Source: an uncultured Agathobaculum sp. (lineage in GTDB: Bacteria > Bacillota > Clostridia > Oscillospirales > Butyricicoccaceae). Taken from it: 64,000 nt of DNA. Below the pieces are notes generated by a model, which searched no databases, was not told where the DNA came from, and saw only the letters and a list, made by a program, of their open reading frames with translations. A program made the translations under genes and the position numbers. Every line of letters begins with the position of its first letter. Within the stretch, counting starts at the first letter, position 1. This document shows, piece after piece, positions 25,221 through 35,085 of the stretch. Where the stretch lies: NCBI RefSeq assembly GCF_944380975.1, contig NZ_CALWJK010000004.1, positions 43,704 to 107,703 on the forward strand, in the 5' to 3' direction.

Positions 25221-26351
25221 TCATTGCAGCCAAGATGGCTTTTCACGCATTCGCACACCTGCCGCAATGCCGAGCGCGGAATACATCGTCACCACCGAAG
25301 TGCCGCCGTAAGAGAAAAACGGAAGCGTCAGACCCATAACGGGCAGCAGACCGATATTCATAAAAATATTCATAAAGGTCTGGAACAGGAACATGCCGCC
25401 TACACCAACCGCCAACAAGGCAGAAAACGTGGTAGAAGCACGATAGGAAACATAGAACAAACGCAGAATGAGTAACGCCAGCAAGCAAATAATCAGCATG
25501 CAGCCAATAAAGCCAAGTTCCTCACCTGCGACCGAAAAGATATAGTCGGTCTGATTCTCCGATACCAGCTGCATCTGCGTCATGGTACCGTGCGTCAGTC
25601 CTTGTCCGGAAATCTGTCCGGAGCCGATGGCAATTTTACCGTAAGTCGATTGCATGGAAGCATCCGGGTCGATGGATGGATCAAACAGAACCAGAATACG
25701 GGTTTTTTGATAACCCTTCAAGATAAAATTCCAGATGATCGGAATGCTGATGACGCCAAGGCCGAAGCCCGCCCCCAACCACTTGAGCGAAAGCCCGGCG
25801 GCAAACAGCATAATGAGCGCAATCATAAAATACTGGATTGCCATGCCGGTATCGCCCGAAGCGATAACCACCGCGCCCATCATAATCAGCGTGTGCAGAC
25901 CGATAACAAACAATCCGCGCCACTCGCTGATATGGTCTTTAATTTCCGAGATATGTGCGGCAAGCGTGAAAATAAAAATCAGCTTGCCGAGCTCACCCGG
26001 CTGCAAGCTGGTCACGCCCAGATTAAGCCATGCACGCTGGCCGTTCACTTCGGTACCCAGAGGTGTAAACAGCAAAAGCTGCAAGCCAATGTTGACCAGC
26101 ACAAAAATCTTCCACCAGCCGCTCATACCCTCCAGGTCGATCAAGCTCATCACCACAAACGCGCCCAGACCAATGATAATCGCAGCCCCCTGAATAATCA
26201 GGTTGCGCGTGCTGCCGTCAAACACGGTTGCCGGGTTAAGCGTTGCTGAATAGATCAGCACCATGCCATACCCCGAACAAACCAGCGCCAATATTACCAG
26301 ATACAGGTCGGTGTTTTTGATATAATGCGTGATCGTTTTGAAAACGTCCAT
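25221..26351 (-). CDS. rodA: SEDS-family peptidoglycan polymerase RodA
   Basis: 376 residues, about ten membrane segments. SEDS features: LVILALVCSGYGMVLIYSAT at the first helix, NGQRAWLNLGVTSLQPGELGK, ASGDTGMAIQY with the essential acidic residue, DYIFSVAGEELGFIG, and NIGLLPVMGLTLPFFSYGGT at the end. It polymerises glycan strands from lipid II, normally with a class B PBP. The overall sequence fits RodA rather than FtsW, but mre and pbp genes are not here, so a SEDS paralogue is possible. AAGGAGGG precedes the ATG. Confidence 0.92.
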   Translation of the reverse strand: MDVFKTITHYIKNTDLYLVILALVCSGYGMVLIYSATLNPATVFDGSTRNLIIQGAAIIIGLGAFVVMSLIDLEGMSGWWKIFVLVNIGLQLLLFTPLGTEVNGQRAWLNLGVTSLQPGELGKLIFIFTLAAHISEIKDHISEWRGLFVIGLHTLIMMGAVVIASGDTGMAIQYFMIALIMLFAAGLSLKWLGAGFGLGVISIPIIWNFILKGYQKTRILVLFDPSIDPDASMQSTYGKIAIGSGQISGQGLTHGTMTQMQLVSENQTDYIFSVAGEELGFIGCMLIICLLALLILRLFYVSYRASTTFSALLAVGVGGMFLFQTFMNIFMNIGLLPVMGLTLPFFSYGGTSVVTMYSALGIAAGVRMREKPSWLQ

Positions 26352-26474
26352 GCCGACCCTCCTTTTACTGAATTTATATACGCTTTATATCATACCACAA
26401 CGCAGCCGCTTTTTCGATTCACAAATTCGGCAAATTTTTCGTTCTATCTGCTGGAAAACTGTGCAGAACATTGT

Positions 26475-26480
26475 TATAAT
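26475..26480 (+). promoter_or_regulatory. -10 element upstream of fhs
   Basis: A consensus TATAAT 36 bases before the fhs start, in the region divergent from rodA. The -35 position holds only a weak match (CTGGAA), so another factor could assist. Confidence 0.5.
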
Positions 26481-26515
26481 AATGTCACTGTGTAAAACAT
26501 ACGGGAGGAACTGCT

Positions 26516-28186
26516 ATGCTATCCGATATTGAAATCGCTCAGGGCTGCCAGATGCGCCCAATCACCGAAGTCGCTGCATCCGCCGGTCTGGATGCAGAAG
26601 ATTTAGAATTATACGGAAAATACAAAGCCAAGCTGTCTGCCGACGTCTGGAAAAAGACGGCCGGCCAGCCGGACGGCAAGCTGGTGCTCGTCACCGCCAT
26701 CAATCCCACGCCCGCAGGCGAGGGCAAGACCACCACGACCGTCGGCCTCGGCCAAGCGATGGCAAAGCTGGGCAAAAAAGCCATGATCGCGCTGCGCGAG
26801 CCGTCCCTCGGCCCGGTGTTCGGCATCAAGGGCGGCGCTGCCGGCGGCGGTTATGCGCAGGTCGTGCCGATGGAGGACATCAACCTGCACTTCACCGGCG
26901 ATATGCATGCCATCACCGCGGCCAACAACCTGCTGTGCGCCATGCTGGATAACCACCTGCAGCAGGGTAATGCGCTGGGCATCGACCCGCGCCGCATCAT
27001 CTTCACCCGCGTTATGGACATGAACGACCGCGCCCTGCGCAACATCACCATCGGCCTTGGCGGCAAGGTCAATGGCGTGCCGCGTGAAGATCACTTCATG
27101 ATTACGGTTGCCTCCGAGATCATGGCGATCCTGTGTCTTGCTTCCGACCTAGAGGATCTGAAAAAGCGCTTCGGCGACATTCTGGTTGCCTATAACTATG
27201 AAGGCAAGCCGGTTTATGCGCGTGACCTGAAAGCAGAAGGCGCGATGACAGCGCTGATGAAGGACGCCATCAAGCCCAATCTGGTGCAGACGCTGGAAGG
27301 TACGCCCGCGCTGATGCACGGCGGCCCGTTCGCCAACATTGCGCACGGCTGCAACAGCGTGCAGGCGACCAAGCTGGCGCTGCGGCTCGCAGATATCGCC
27401 ATCACCGAAGCCGGTTTCGGCGCAGACCTCGGCGCAGAAAAGTTTATGGACATCAAATGCCGCAAGGCAGGCCTGTCACCCGACTGCATCGTTATCGTTG
27501 CGACTGTGCGCGCCCTGAAGTACAACGGCGGCGTGCCCAAAACCGAGCTGAATACGCCGGATCTCGCCGCGCTCGAGCGCGGCATCTGCAATCTGGACGC
27601 CCATCTGGACAACATGAAGAAGTTCGGTGTGCCGACGGTCGTAGCGATCAACGCTTTCCCGACCGACACCGAAGAGGAAGTGGAGTTTATCCGTCAGCAC
27701 TGCGCTGCACGCGGTGTGCGGGTCGCTTTGTCTGAAGTGTTCGCCAAGGGCGGCGAAGGCGGCAAGGCACTGGCGGAAGAGGTTCTCGCCGTGCTGGACG
27801 AAGGCAAGGCAGACTTCCATATGCTGTACGAGGATGCACTCCCGCTTGAGGACAAGATCCGCAAGATCGCCAAGGAGATTTACGGCGCGCTGGGCGTGAC
27901 CATCGCCCCGGCAGCCCATAAGGAACTGGCGAATATCACCGAAATGGGCTACGGCAATCTGCCTGTCTGCGTCGCCAAGACCCAGTATTCGCTGTCCGAC
28001 GATCCGGCACTTCTGGGCCGCCCGACCGAATTTGTGGTCAATGTCCGCTCCGCGCGTCTGGCTGCGGGCGCAGGCTTCGTTGTGGTCGAAACCGGCGCGA
28101 TCATGACCATGCCGGGTCTACCCAAGGTACCGGCCGCCGAAAAAATCGACGTTGATGCGGATGGCAAGATCACAGGCCTGTTCTGA
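26516..28186 (+). CDS. fhs: Formate--tetrahydrofolate ligase
   Basis: 556 residues. Makes 10-formyl-THF from formate, ATP and THF; the entry to one-carbon metabolism and, in acetogens, part of the Wood-Ljungdahl methyl branch (no other genes of that branch appear here). ATP-binding loop [16 protein letters not shown], then [20 protein letters not shown] and [13 protein letters not shown], all diagnostic. Strong GGGAGG before the ATG at 26516. Single gene, with a weak hairpin after it. Confidence 0.97.
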   Translation: MLSDIEIAQGCQMRPITEVAASAGLDAEDLELYGKYKAKLSADVWKKTAGQPDGKLVLVTAINPTPAGEGKTTTTVGLGQAMAKLGKKAMIALREPSLGPVFGIKGGAAGGGYAQVVPMEDINLHFTGDMHAITAANNLLCAMLDNHLQQGNALGIDPRRIIFTRVMDMNDRALRNITIGLGGKVNGVPREDHFMITVASEIMAILCLASDLEDLKKRFGDILVAYNYEGKPVYARDLKAEGAMTALMKDAIKPNLVQTLEGTPALMHGGPFANIAHGCNSVQATKLALRLADIAITEAGFGADLGAEKFMDIKCRKAGLSPDCIVIVATVRALKYNGGVPKTELNTPDLAALERGICNLDAHLDNMKKFGVPTVVAINAFPTDTEEEVEFIRQHCAARGVRVALSEVFAKGGEGGKALAEEVLAVLDEGKADFHMLYEDALPLEDKIRKIAKEIYGALGVTIAPAAHKELANITEMGYGNLPVCVAKTQYSLSDDPALLGRPTEFVVNVRSARLAAGAGFVVVETGAIMTMPGLPKVPAAEKIDVDADGKITGLF

Positions 28187-28209
28187 TACAATTTTTCAAT
28201 CCATAGACG

Positions 28210-28236
28210 GAAGCCGCCGACAGGCGGCTTCTGTAT
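28210..28236 (+). terminator. Hairpin after fhs
   Basis: GAAGCCGCC, loop GACA, GGCGGCTTC, followed by only a short T-rich tract (TGTATT). A nine-base-pair stem, so probably a terminator of moderate strength before the AEC transporter gene. Confidence 0.6.
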
Positions 28237-28261
28237 TGCATCAACAAAACAGGGGGACAAT

Positions 28262-29194
28262 ATGGAAATCAGTCTGATTCTGGCGGAGCAGATCGTGCAG
28301 CTCTTTCTCATCCTGCTAATGGGCTACATCATCGTAAAAGCCAAACTGCTGCGCCCCGACGACAGCCGCAGCATTTCGGTGGTCATGGTATATATCGTAA
28401 CACCATGCGTTATCATCAATGCCTTTCAAGTGGAATATACGCCGCAGGTCATGGGCGGTCTGCTCTATTCCTTTGCTTTTGCAGGGGTGGCGCATCTGCT
28501 GTTCCTTCTCATTGCCCGCATACTTGCCCGCCCGCTTCGATTGGATGTGATCGAACGCGCTGTCATTGTTTACACCAACGCCGGCATTCTGGTCATTCCG
28601 CTGGTGAATGCCTTGCTGGGCGCGGATTACGTGATCTATTCCTGCGCCTTCATCGTCATCCAGCAGGTTCTGATCTGGACGCACTGCCGCAGTCTGCTTT
28701 GCGGCACCGGCGGTATGGAATGGCGCAAAATTCTGCTCAACGTCAATATCATCGCCATTGCCATCGGCTGTGCCCTGTTTCTGCTGCGTATCGAACTGCC
28801 CGATTTCATCAACCAGACGCTGGACACCACCGGCTCGATGCTCGGCCCGCTGGGCATGCTGCTGGCCGGTATGGTCATTGCCGACACACCTCTCCGCCAA
28901 TTGTTCACCGCGCCGCGCGGCTATCTGGCGGCTGCATTGCGGCTGTTGCTCTGTCCGCTGCTGACTGTGCTGCTGTTTCGTGCGGTTGGTGCTGCGGGCC
29001 TGATTCCCGACGGGAAAAATATCCTGATGACCGTGTATCTGGCCTGCATCACACCTGCCTGCGCCACCGTTACCTCGCTGGCACAGCTATATGATCGGGA
29101 CGCGGCGCACTCAAGCGCACTTTACGTTCTGTCCACTTTGCTGTCCATCGTCACCATGCCGCTCATGATCGGCGTATATGACTGGCTGATCTGA
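28262..29194 (+). CDS. AEC-family transporter (auxin efflux carrier type)
   Basis: 310 residues with about ten predicted hydrophobic segments in two similar halves. Typical features: YIIVKAKLL after helix 1, VVMVYIVTPCVIINAF, the NAGILVIPLVNALLG segment, and a second half with GMLLAGMVIADTPL and a late TPACATVTSLAQLY. Members export or import organic acids such as malate; the substrate cannot be told from sequence. AGGGGGACA precedes the ATG. It follows fhs and may have some read-through. Confidence 0.88.
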   Translation: MEISLILAEQIVQLFLILLMGYIIVKAKLLRPDDSRSISVVMVYIVTPCVIINAFQVEYTPQVMGGLLYSFAFAGVAHLLFLLIARILARPLRLDVIERAVIVYTNAGILVIPLVNALLGADYVIYSCAFIVIQQVLIWTHCRSLLCGTGGMEWRKILLNVNIIAIAIGCALFLLRIELPDFINQTLDTTGSMLGPLGMLLAGMVIADTPLRQLFTAPRGYLAAALRLLLCPLLTVLLFRAVGAAGLIPDGKNILMTVYLACITPACATVTSLAQLYDRDAAHSSALYVLSTLLSIVTMPLMIGVYDWLI

Positions 29195-29219
29195 ACCATA
29201 TCAGAAAACAGCCGCACAG

Positions 29220-29249
29220 TGGACAAATTCGTCCGTTCTGGTGTATAAT
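29220..29249 (+). promoter_or_regulatory. Promoter of the Lrp-type regulator/aminotransferase operon
   Basis: -35 TGGACA (29220-29225), 18-base spacer, consensus -10 TATAAT (29244-29249), 65 bases before the start at 29314. An Lrp-family regulator often controls its own gene, but no clear inverted repeat operator was recognised. Confidence 0.65.
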
Positions 29250-29313
29250 AGCCATACGACAGTGCACAGCACTGTCCGATGTTGCAAACTGACTCAAACA
29301 GGAGGTTGTTACC

Positions 29314-29805
29314 ATGGAAAATCCTGAAAAGCTGCTGGATTTGCTCAGCCAGGACGCGCGCCTGACCCCCGCCCAGCTTGCCGCCATGACCGGCGCAAGC
29401 GAAGAGGAGGTCACAGATGCCCTCCGGACTTTTGAAAAGAATTCTACCATTCTGGGCTATAAGACCGTGATCGACTGGGATAAAACCGCAAAAGAAAGCG
29501 TCACTGCGCTGATCGAGGTCAAAATCACCCCGCAGAAAGGCATGGGCTTTGATGAGATCGCGCGCCAGATTTATTCCCACCATCAGGTGGAAAGCGTTTA
29601 TCTGATGAGCGGCGGCTTTGACCTGACGGTTATCATCAAGGACCGCTCCATGCGCGAGGTCGCGCGCTTTGTCTCTGAGCAGCTTGCGCCGATGGAAAAC
29701 GTTCTTTCGACCGGCACGCATTTCATTTTGAAAAAGTATAAGGATTACGGCGTGGAATTCGACCCCTCCGATAACGATAAGAGAGAGGTCATGATCGCAT
29801 GGTAG
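29314..29805 (+). CDS. Lrp/AsnC-family transcriptional regulator
   Basis: 163 residues. N-terminal winged helix (about 5-55: LLDLLSQDARLTPAQLAAMT, EEEVTDALRTFEKNSTILGY) and a C-terminal RAM/ACT-like sensor (ALIEVKITPQKGMGFDEIA, VESVYLMSGGFDLTVIIKDR) that binds amino acids. AGGAGG precedes the ATG. The stop overlaps the start of the aminotransferase by seven bases, so the pair is coupled; this suggests the regulator senses a substrate or product of that enzyme. Confidence 0.92.
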   Translation: MENPEKLLDLLSQDARLTPAQLAAMTGASEEEVTDALRTFEKNSTILGYKTVIDWDKTAKESVTALIEVKITPQKGMGFDEIARQIYSHHQVESVYLMSGGFDLTVIIKDRSMREVARFVSEQLAPMENVLSTGTHFILKKYKDYGVEFDPSDNDKREVMIAW

Positions 29806-30971
29806 ATTACGAACAGCTGCTTTCCGATCGGGTTAAGGAGGTCAAGCCCTCCGGCATCCGCAAATTCTTCGACGTGGTTGCGACCATGCCCGATGCGATT
29901 TCGCTCGGTGTGGGCGAACCGGACTTTGAAACCCCGTGGCAGATCCGCCGTGCGGGCATCCAGTCGCTGGAAAAGGGCCAGACCTTTTATACCTCCAACT
30001 GGGGTCTTGCCGAACTGCGCCGCCAGATCGCAGCGCTGACCCGCCGCAAATATCAGCTCTGCTATGATGCAGAGAAAGAAATTCTGGTCACAGTGGGCGG
30101 TTCGGAAGCGATCGACAACGCCATCCGTGCGCTGGTCAATCCCGGCGAGGAAGTGCTCATCCCGGAGCCGAGCTTTGTCTGCTACACACCGCTGACCCAG
30201 ATGGCGGGCGGCGTACCCGTTCCGCTGCCAACGCGCGTAGAGGATCAGTTCAAGCTGACTGCGGACGCGCTGCGCGCAGCCATCACACCGCGCACCAAAT
30301 TGCTCATCCTGCCCTATCCCAACAACCCGACCGGCGCCATCATGACGCGGGACGAGCTGGAAGCGATCGCTGCTGTCCTGCGCGACACCAACATCATCGT
30401 ACTGTCGGACGAGATCTATTGCAGCCTGACCTATGGCAAGGACCCACATGTCTGCTTTGCCGAATTGCCCGGCATGCAGGAGCGCACCATCGTCGTGGAT
30501 GGCTTCTCCAAATCCTATGCGATGACTGGCTGGCGGCTCGGCTGGGCGATGGGTCCCAAGGAGCTGATGCGCCACATTTGCAAGGTGCACCAGTTCGGCA
30601 TCATGTCCGCGCCGACCACCGCGCAATTTGCAGGCATCGAAGCCATTCGCTCCGGCGAGGATGATATCGAACGGATGCGCACGCAATACGACATCCGTCG
30701 ACGCTATCTGCTCGGTGAGCTGCGCTCAATGGGATTGGAATGCTTCGAACCGCAGGGTGCATTCTATATGTTCCCGTCCATCACCTCCACCGGGCTGTCG
30801 TGTGAGGAATTCTGCGAGCGACTGCTCAAGGAGCAGAAGGTCGCGGTCGTACCGGGCAATGCATTCGGCGCAAGTGGAGAAGGCCATGTGCGCATTTCTT
30901 ACTCTTACTCGATGAACCATCTGCGCGAAGCCTGTTTCCGCATGCGCAAATTCCTGCAATCCTTATCCTAA
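29799..30971 (+). CDS. Class I/II PLP-dependent aminotransferase
   Basis: 390 residues, fold type I. PLP lysine Lys238 in VVDGFSKSYAMTGWRLGW; LPYPNNPTGA near residue 173, and C-terminal VRISYSYSMNHL with the substrate-carboxylate arginine. Closest to the PatA/aspartate-aromatic aminotransferase group. The substrate is unknown; the lack of hisC in the his operon makes it a possible, unproved source of that activity. Translationally coupled to the Lrp regulator; the start at 29799 has AAGGAT-poor context, and coupling explains that. Ends at a bidirectional terminator. Confidence 0.9.
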   Translation: MVDYEQLLSDRVKEVKPSGIRKFFDVVATMPDAISLGVGEPDFETPWQIRRAGIQSLEKGQTFYTSNWGLAELRRQIAALTRRKYQLCYDAEKEILVTVGGSEAIDNAIRALVNPGEEVLIPEPSFVCYTPLTQMAGGVPVPLPTRVEDQFKLTADALRAAITPRTKLLILPYPNNPTGAIMTRDELEAIAAVLRDTNIIVLSDEIYCSLTYGKDPHVCFAELPGMQERTIVVDGFSKSYAMTGWRLGWAMGPKELMRHICKVHQFGIMSAPTTAQFAGIEAIRSGEDDIERMRTQYDIRRRYLLGELRSMGLECFEPQGAFYMFPSITSTGLSCEEFCERLLKEQKVAVVPGNAFGASGEGHVRISYSYSMNHLREACFRMRKFLQSLS

Positions 30972-30975
30972 AAAC

Positions 30976-31010
30976 AAAACGGCTTGTTCCAATCGGGAAC
31001 AAGCCGTTTT
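30976..31010. terminator. Bidirectional terminator between the aminotransferase and pyrE
   Basis: AAAACGGCTTGTTCC, loop AATCG, GGAACAAGCCGTTTT: a perfect 15-base-pair stem with A and T tracts at both ends. The two genes converge on it. Confidence 0.9.
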
Positions 31011-31027
31011 CATTTGCATTTTTGGTT

Positions 31028-31690
31028 TTAGAACACGCAGTACTGCTCCATATAAGCGTCCATCAGCGGCAGGAGATGTGCATACTCTGCCTTGTCCGCC
31101 AGATATTCGCGGATATCCTGCACAGTGACGAGTGCATGCACCTTAATGCCGAACTCCTCGCCTACCTCCATGACCGCCGTCTTGCCCGGCGTCGTGCCAA
31201 CCTCACAGCGGTTGACCGAGATGAACATATCGGTCACCTTGACATCCGCGCAACTTTTGAGCACCGGCATGGTCTCGCGGATGGCGGTGCCTGCGGTGAT
31301 AACGTCCTCAATGATGATGACGCGGTCGCCATCCTGCGGCTTGTAGCCGACGATGCTGCCGCCTTCGCCGTGATCCTTGGCTTCCTTGCGGTTGAAGAAG
31401 AAGGGCTTGTCGATGCCATAGTTGCGCGCAAGCGCACCAGAAACCGAGGTTGCCAGCGGGATACCCTTATAAGCCGGACCAAACATCGCATCAAAGTTTT
31501 CACCGATGGTTTCCTTGACCAGCGCTGCATAGAACTCACCCAGACGGGAGTTCTGCAGACCGGTCTTATAGTTGCCGGTGTTGACAAAATACGGCGTTTT
31601 GCGACCGGACTTGGTCGTAAAATCGCCGAAACGCAGCACATCCGCGCTCATCATAAACTCGATAAATTCCTTTTTCGCCTCTGAAAGCAT
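31028..31690 (-). CDS. pyrE: Orotate phosphoribosyltransferase
   Basis: 220 residues. Converts orotate and PRPP to OMP in pyrimidine synthesis. PRPP-binding motif VIIIEDVITAGTAIRE, and FGPAYKGIPLA and FFFNRKEAKDHGEGG. The start MLSEAKK at 31690 has AAAGGTGG eight bases upstream; the earlier ATG (31714) lies before that site. No other pyr genes are adjacent, and no PyrR-type attenuator was seen in its short leader. Confidence 0.95.
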   Translation of the reverse strand: MLSEAKKEFIEFMMSADVLRFGDFTTKSGRKTPYFVNTGNYKTGLQNSRLGEFYAALVKETIGENFDAMFGPAYKGIPLATSVSGALARNYGIDKPFFFNRKEAKDHGEGGSIVGYKPQDGDRVIIIEDVITAGTAIRETMPVLKSCADVKVTDMFISVNRCEVGTTPGKTAVMEVGEEFGIKVHALVTVQDIREYLADKAEYAHLLPLMDAYMEQYCVF

Positions 31691-31722
31691 AACTCGTTCC
31701 ACCTTTATTCTCATTTGTCACC

Positions 31723-31751
31723 AGTATACCAGATTTAACCGACAGAAACAA
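31723..31751 (-). promoter_or_regulatory. Promoter of pyrE
   Basis: On the minus strand: -35 TTGTTT (31746-31751), 17-base spacer, -10 TATACT (31723-31728), about 33 bases before the ATG at 31690. Confidence 0.6.
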
Positions 31752-31767
31752 GCCGTCTGCAACATAC

Positions 31768-31799
31768 AAAAAGCCTGAAGCAATTGCTTCAGGCTTTTT
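31768..31799 (-). terminator. Rho-independent terminator of the ilv operon
   Basis: AAAAAGCCTGAAGC, loop AATT, GCTTCAGGCTTTTT: perfect 14-base-pair stem with T tract on the minus strand, eight bases after the ilvD stop. Confidence 0.88.
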
Positions 31800-31806
31800 C
31801 TTGATT

Positions 31807-33471
31807 TTATCGGAGCACTGCACCCTGATCGGCCGAGGTAACCAGCTTGGAATAGCGGTACAGCCAGCCAGACTTGATGTTCGGCTCGCGCGGCACAAAC
31901 TTCGCGCGGCGCGCCTCCATCTCCTCGTCGGAGATCTTGACATTGACCTTGCTGTTCGGAATGTCGATAGCGATGATATCGCCCTCTTCGATCAGCGCGA
32001 TCTCGCCGCCCGCAGCGGCTTCGGGCGAAACATGACCGATCGATGCACCGCGGGACGCGCCGGAGAAACGGCCATCCGTGATGAGTGCGCAGTCCTTGTC
32101 GAGCTGCATGCCAGCCAGCGCAGAGGTCGGATTGAGCATCTCACGCATGCCGGGGCCACCCTTCGGACCTTCGTAGCGGATGACTACCACGTCGCCCTTG
32201 CGAATTTCACCAGCATAAATCGCCTTGATGGCATCATCCTCAGAATCAAAGACGCGCGCCGGGCCTTCATGCACCATCATTTCCGGTGCAACCGCCGAGC
32301 GCTTAACAACACAGCCGTTCTTGGCAATGTTGCCCCACAGCACAGCGATACCGCCGGTCTCGGAATACGGGCTTTCCAGCGGACGCACGACTTCGGTGTT
32401 CTTGTTTACAACACCCTCGAGGTTCTCACCCACCGTCTTGCCGGTCGCCGTGATGAGCGACAAATCAAGCAGGTCGCGCTTGGTGAGTTCCTTCATGATG
32501 GCCGGCACGCCGCCCGCCATGTACAGTTCTTCGATGTGGTGCGGGCCTGCCGGCGCCAGATGGCAGATATTCGGCACCTTGGCAGACAGCTCATTGAGCG
32601 TATTCAGGTCGAGCGGTACGCCCGCTTCATTTGCCAGCGCGAGCAGGTGCAGCACCGAGTTAGTCGAGCAGCCAATCGCCATTTCACAGGTCAGTGCGTT
32701 GCGGAAGGCCGCAGGCGTCAGGATATCGCGCGGCTTGATATCGCGGCGCAGCAGTTCCATGATCTGCATGCCCGCGTGCTTAGCCAGATGGATACGCGCA
32801 GCGTGAACCGCCGGGATCGTGCCGTTGCCGGGCAGCGCCATGCCGATCGCCTCGGACAGGCAGTTCATCGAGTTTGCCGTGTACATACCCGAGCACGAGC
32901 CACAGCCCGGGCACGAACCGCATTCGCATTCCTCGAGCTTGGCATCGTCGATCAGGCCAGCCTTATACGCGCCGACCGTCTCAAACGTCTTGGAAAGCGA
33001 GATTTCCTGCCCGTCATAGTGACCAGCCAACATCGGGCCACCGGAAACGATGATAGACGGAATATTCAAACGCGCAGCAGCCATCAGCATGCCGGGCACG
33101 ATCTTATCACAGTTCGGGATGAGTACCAGCGCGTCGAACTGATGCGCCTGCGCCAGCGTTTCAACGCTGTCCGCAATCAGCTCACGGCTGGGCAGCGAAT
33201 ACTTCATGCCGATATGGCCCATGGCGATGCCATCGCACACGCCGATAGCCGGAACGAGCACCGGCGTACCGCCTGCGATGCGTACACCCGCCTTGGCAGC
33301 GTCTGCGATCTTATCCAGATTGATGTGTCCGGGAATGATCTCGCTGTATGCGGAAACCACGCCGATAATCGGCTTTTTCATTTCTTCGTCAGTCAAACCA
33401 CAGGCACGCAGCAGTGAGCGGTTGGGCATACGCTCAGCGCCTGCGGTGATGTTGTCACTTCTCTTGGACAC
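31807..33471 (-). CDS. ilvD: Dihydroxy-acid dehydratase
   Basis: 554 residues. Iron-sulfur enzyme that makes the 2-keto acids for valine and isoleucine. Cluster cysteines lie in [11 protein letters not shown] and [19 protein letters not shown]; also [11 protein letters not shown] and PRGPNI-like REPNIKSGW at the end. The start is GTG at 33471, with GAGGAGGGA upstream. Last gene of ilvBNCD, separated from ilvC by a strong hairpin at 33496-33523. Confidence 0.97.
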   Translation of the reverse strand: MSKRSDNITAGAERMPNRSLLRACGLTDEEMKKPIIGVVSAYSEIIPGHINLDKIADAAKAGVRIAGGTPVLVPAIGVCDGIAMGHIGMKYSLPSRELIADSVETLAQAHQFDALVLIPNCDKIVPGMLMAAARLNIPSIIVSGGPMLAGHYDGQEISLSKTFETVGAYKAGLIDDAKLEECECGSCPGCGSCSGMYTANSMNCLSEAIGMALPGNGTIPAVHAARIHLAKHAGMQIMELLRRDIKPRDILTPAAFRNALTCEMAIGCSTNSVLHLLALANEAGVPLDLNTLNELSAKVPNICHLAPAGPHHIEELYMAGGVPAIMKELTKRDLLDLSLITATGKTVGENLEGVVNKNTEVVRPLESPYSETGGIAVLWGNIAKNGCVVKRSAVAPEMMVHEGPARVFDSEDDAIKAIYAGEIRKGDVVVIRYEGPKGGPGMREMLNPTSALAGMQLDKDCALITDGRFSGASRGASIGHVSPEAAAGGEIALIEEGDIIAIDIPNSKVNVKISDEEMEARRAKFVPREPNIKSGWLYRYSKLVTSADQGAVLR

Positions 33472-33495
33472 GGGGATTCCCTCCTCTTGTGCGAA

Positions 33496-33523
33496 ACAGG
33501 CGGGCGGAAACCCGCCCGCCTGT
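33496..33523 (-). other. Intercistronic hairpin between ilvC and ilvD
   Basis: ACAGGCGGGCGG (33496-33507), loop AAAC, CCGCCCGCCTGT (33512-33523): a 12-base-pair GC-rich stem. There is no good T tract on the minus strand, so it looks like a processing or stability element within the operon rather than a full terminator. Confidence 0.6.
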
Positions 33524-33536
33524 GCGCAGTATTTTT

Positions 33537-34544
<1,008 letters not shown>

Positions 34545-34592
34545 CTAAGTATATAGAAATGAAATTAGGAAAACAAATTGAATATGCCACCG

Positions 34593-35069
34593 TTATTTCT
34601 GGATGGCGGTAACGCCCGAGCGGCTCATCTCAACGACCTCGAAATTGGAAATCACGTCGAGGAACGCATCAATGCGACTCGGCACCTCGGACAACTCGAC
34701 GATCATCGTCTGCTCGGCAGATTCCACAATATGCGCAGCATACAAATCACAAAGCTGACGGATAGAGTCGCGCTCGCTGCCGTTCTCCGCGCGGAGCTTG
34801 ACAAACACCAGTTCGCTGCAGCAGGAGTCGTCTTCCTGCAAATGGTCGACGCGCTGCACCTCTTCCAGCTTGAGCAGCTGCTTGATGATCTGCTCAAGGA
34901 TGGGTTCATCGCCCTGCACAATGATCGACATGCGGGAAACCTTGGGATCGGTGGTCGCAGATACGGTCAACGAATCAATGTTGTAGCCGCGGCGGCCGAA
35001 CAGGCTGGACACGCGCGCCAGAACGCCCGCGTTATTCTGCACGATTACAGAAAGGATATATTTTTCCAT
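34593..35069 (-). CDS. ilvN: Acetolactate synthase small (regulatory) subunit
   Basis: 158 residues. N-terminal ACT domain (SVIVQNNAGVLARVSSLFGRRGYNIDSL, read as separate motifs NNAGVLARV and RRGYNIDSL), where valine feeds back, and the C-terminal ALS_ss domain (RIDAFLDVISNFEVVEMSRSG). Partner of IlvB, encoded 16 bases upstream. Confidence 0.95.
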   Translation of the reverse strand: MEKYILSVIVQNNAGVLARVSSLFGRRGYNIDSLTVSATTDPKVSRMSIIVQGDEPILEQIIKQLLKLEEVQRVDHLQEDDSCCSELVFVKLRAENGSERDSIRQLCDLYAAHIVESAEQTMIVELSEVPSRIDAFLDVISNFEVVEMSRSGVTAIQK

Positions 35070-35085
35070 TGTGTTTTCTCCTTTC

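Noticed and set aside
31801-33417. A 538-residue plus-strand ORF opposite ilvD
   Set aside because: Antisense shadow of ilvD caused by GC-rich codons; composition is atypical and no family is recognisable.
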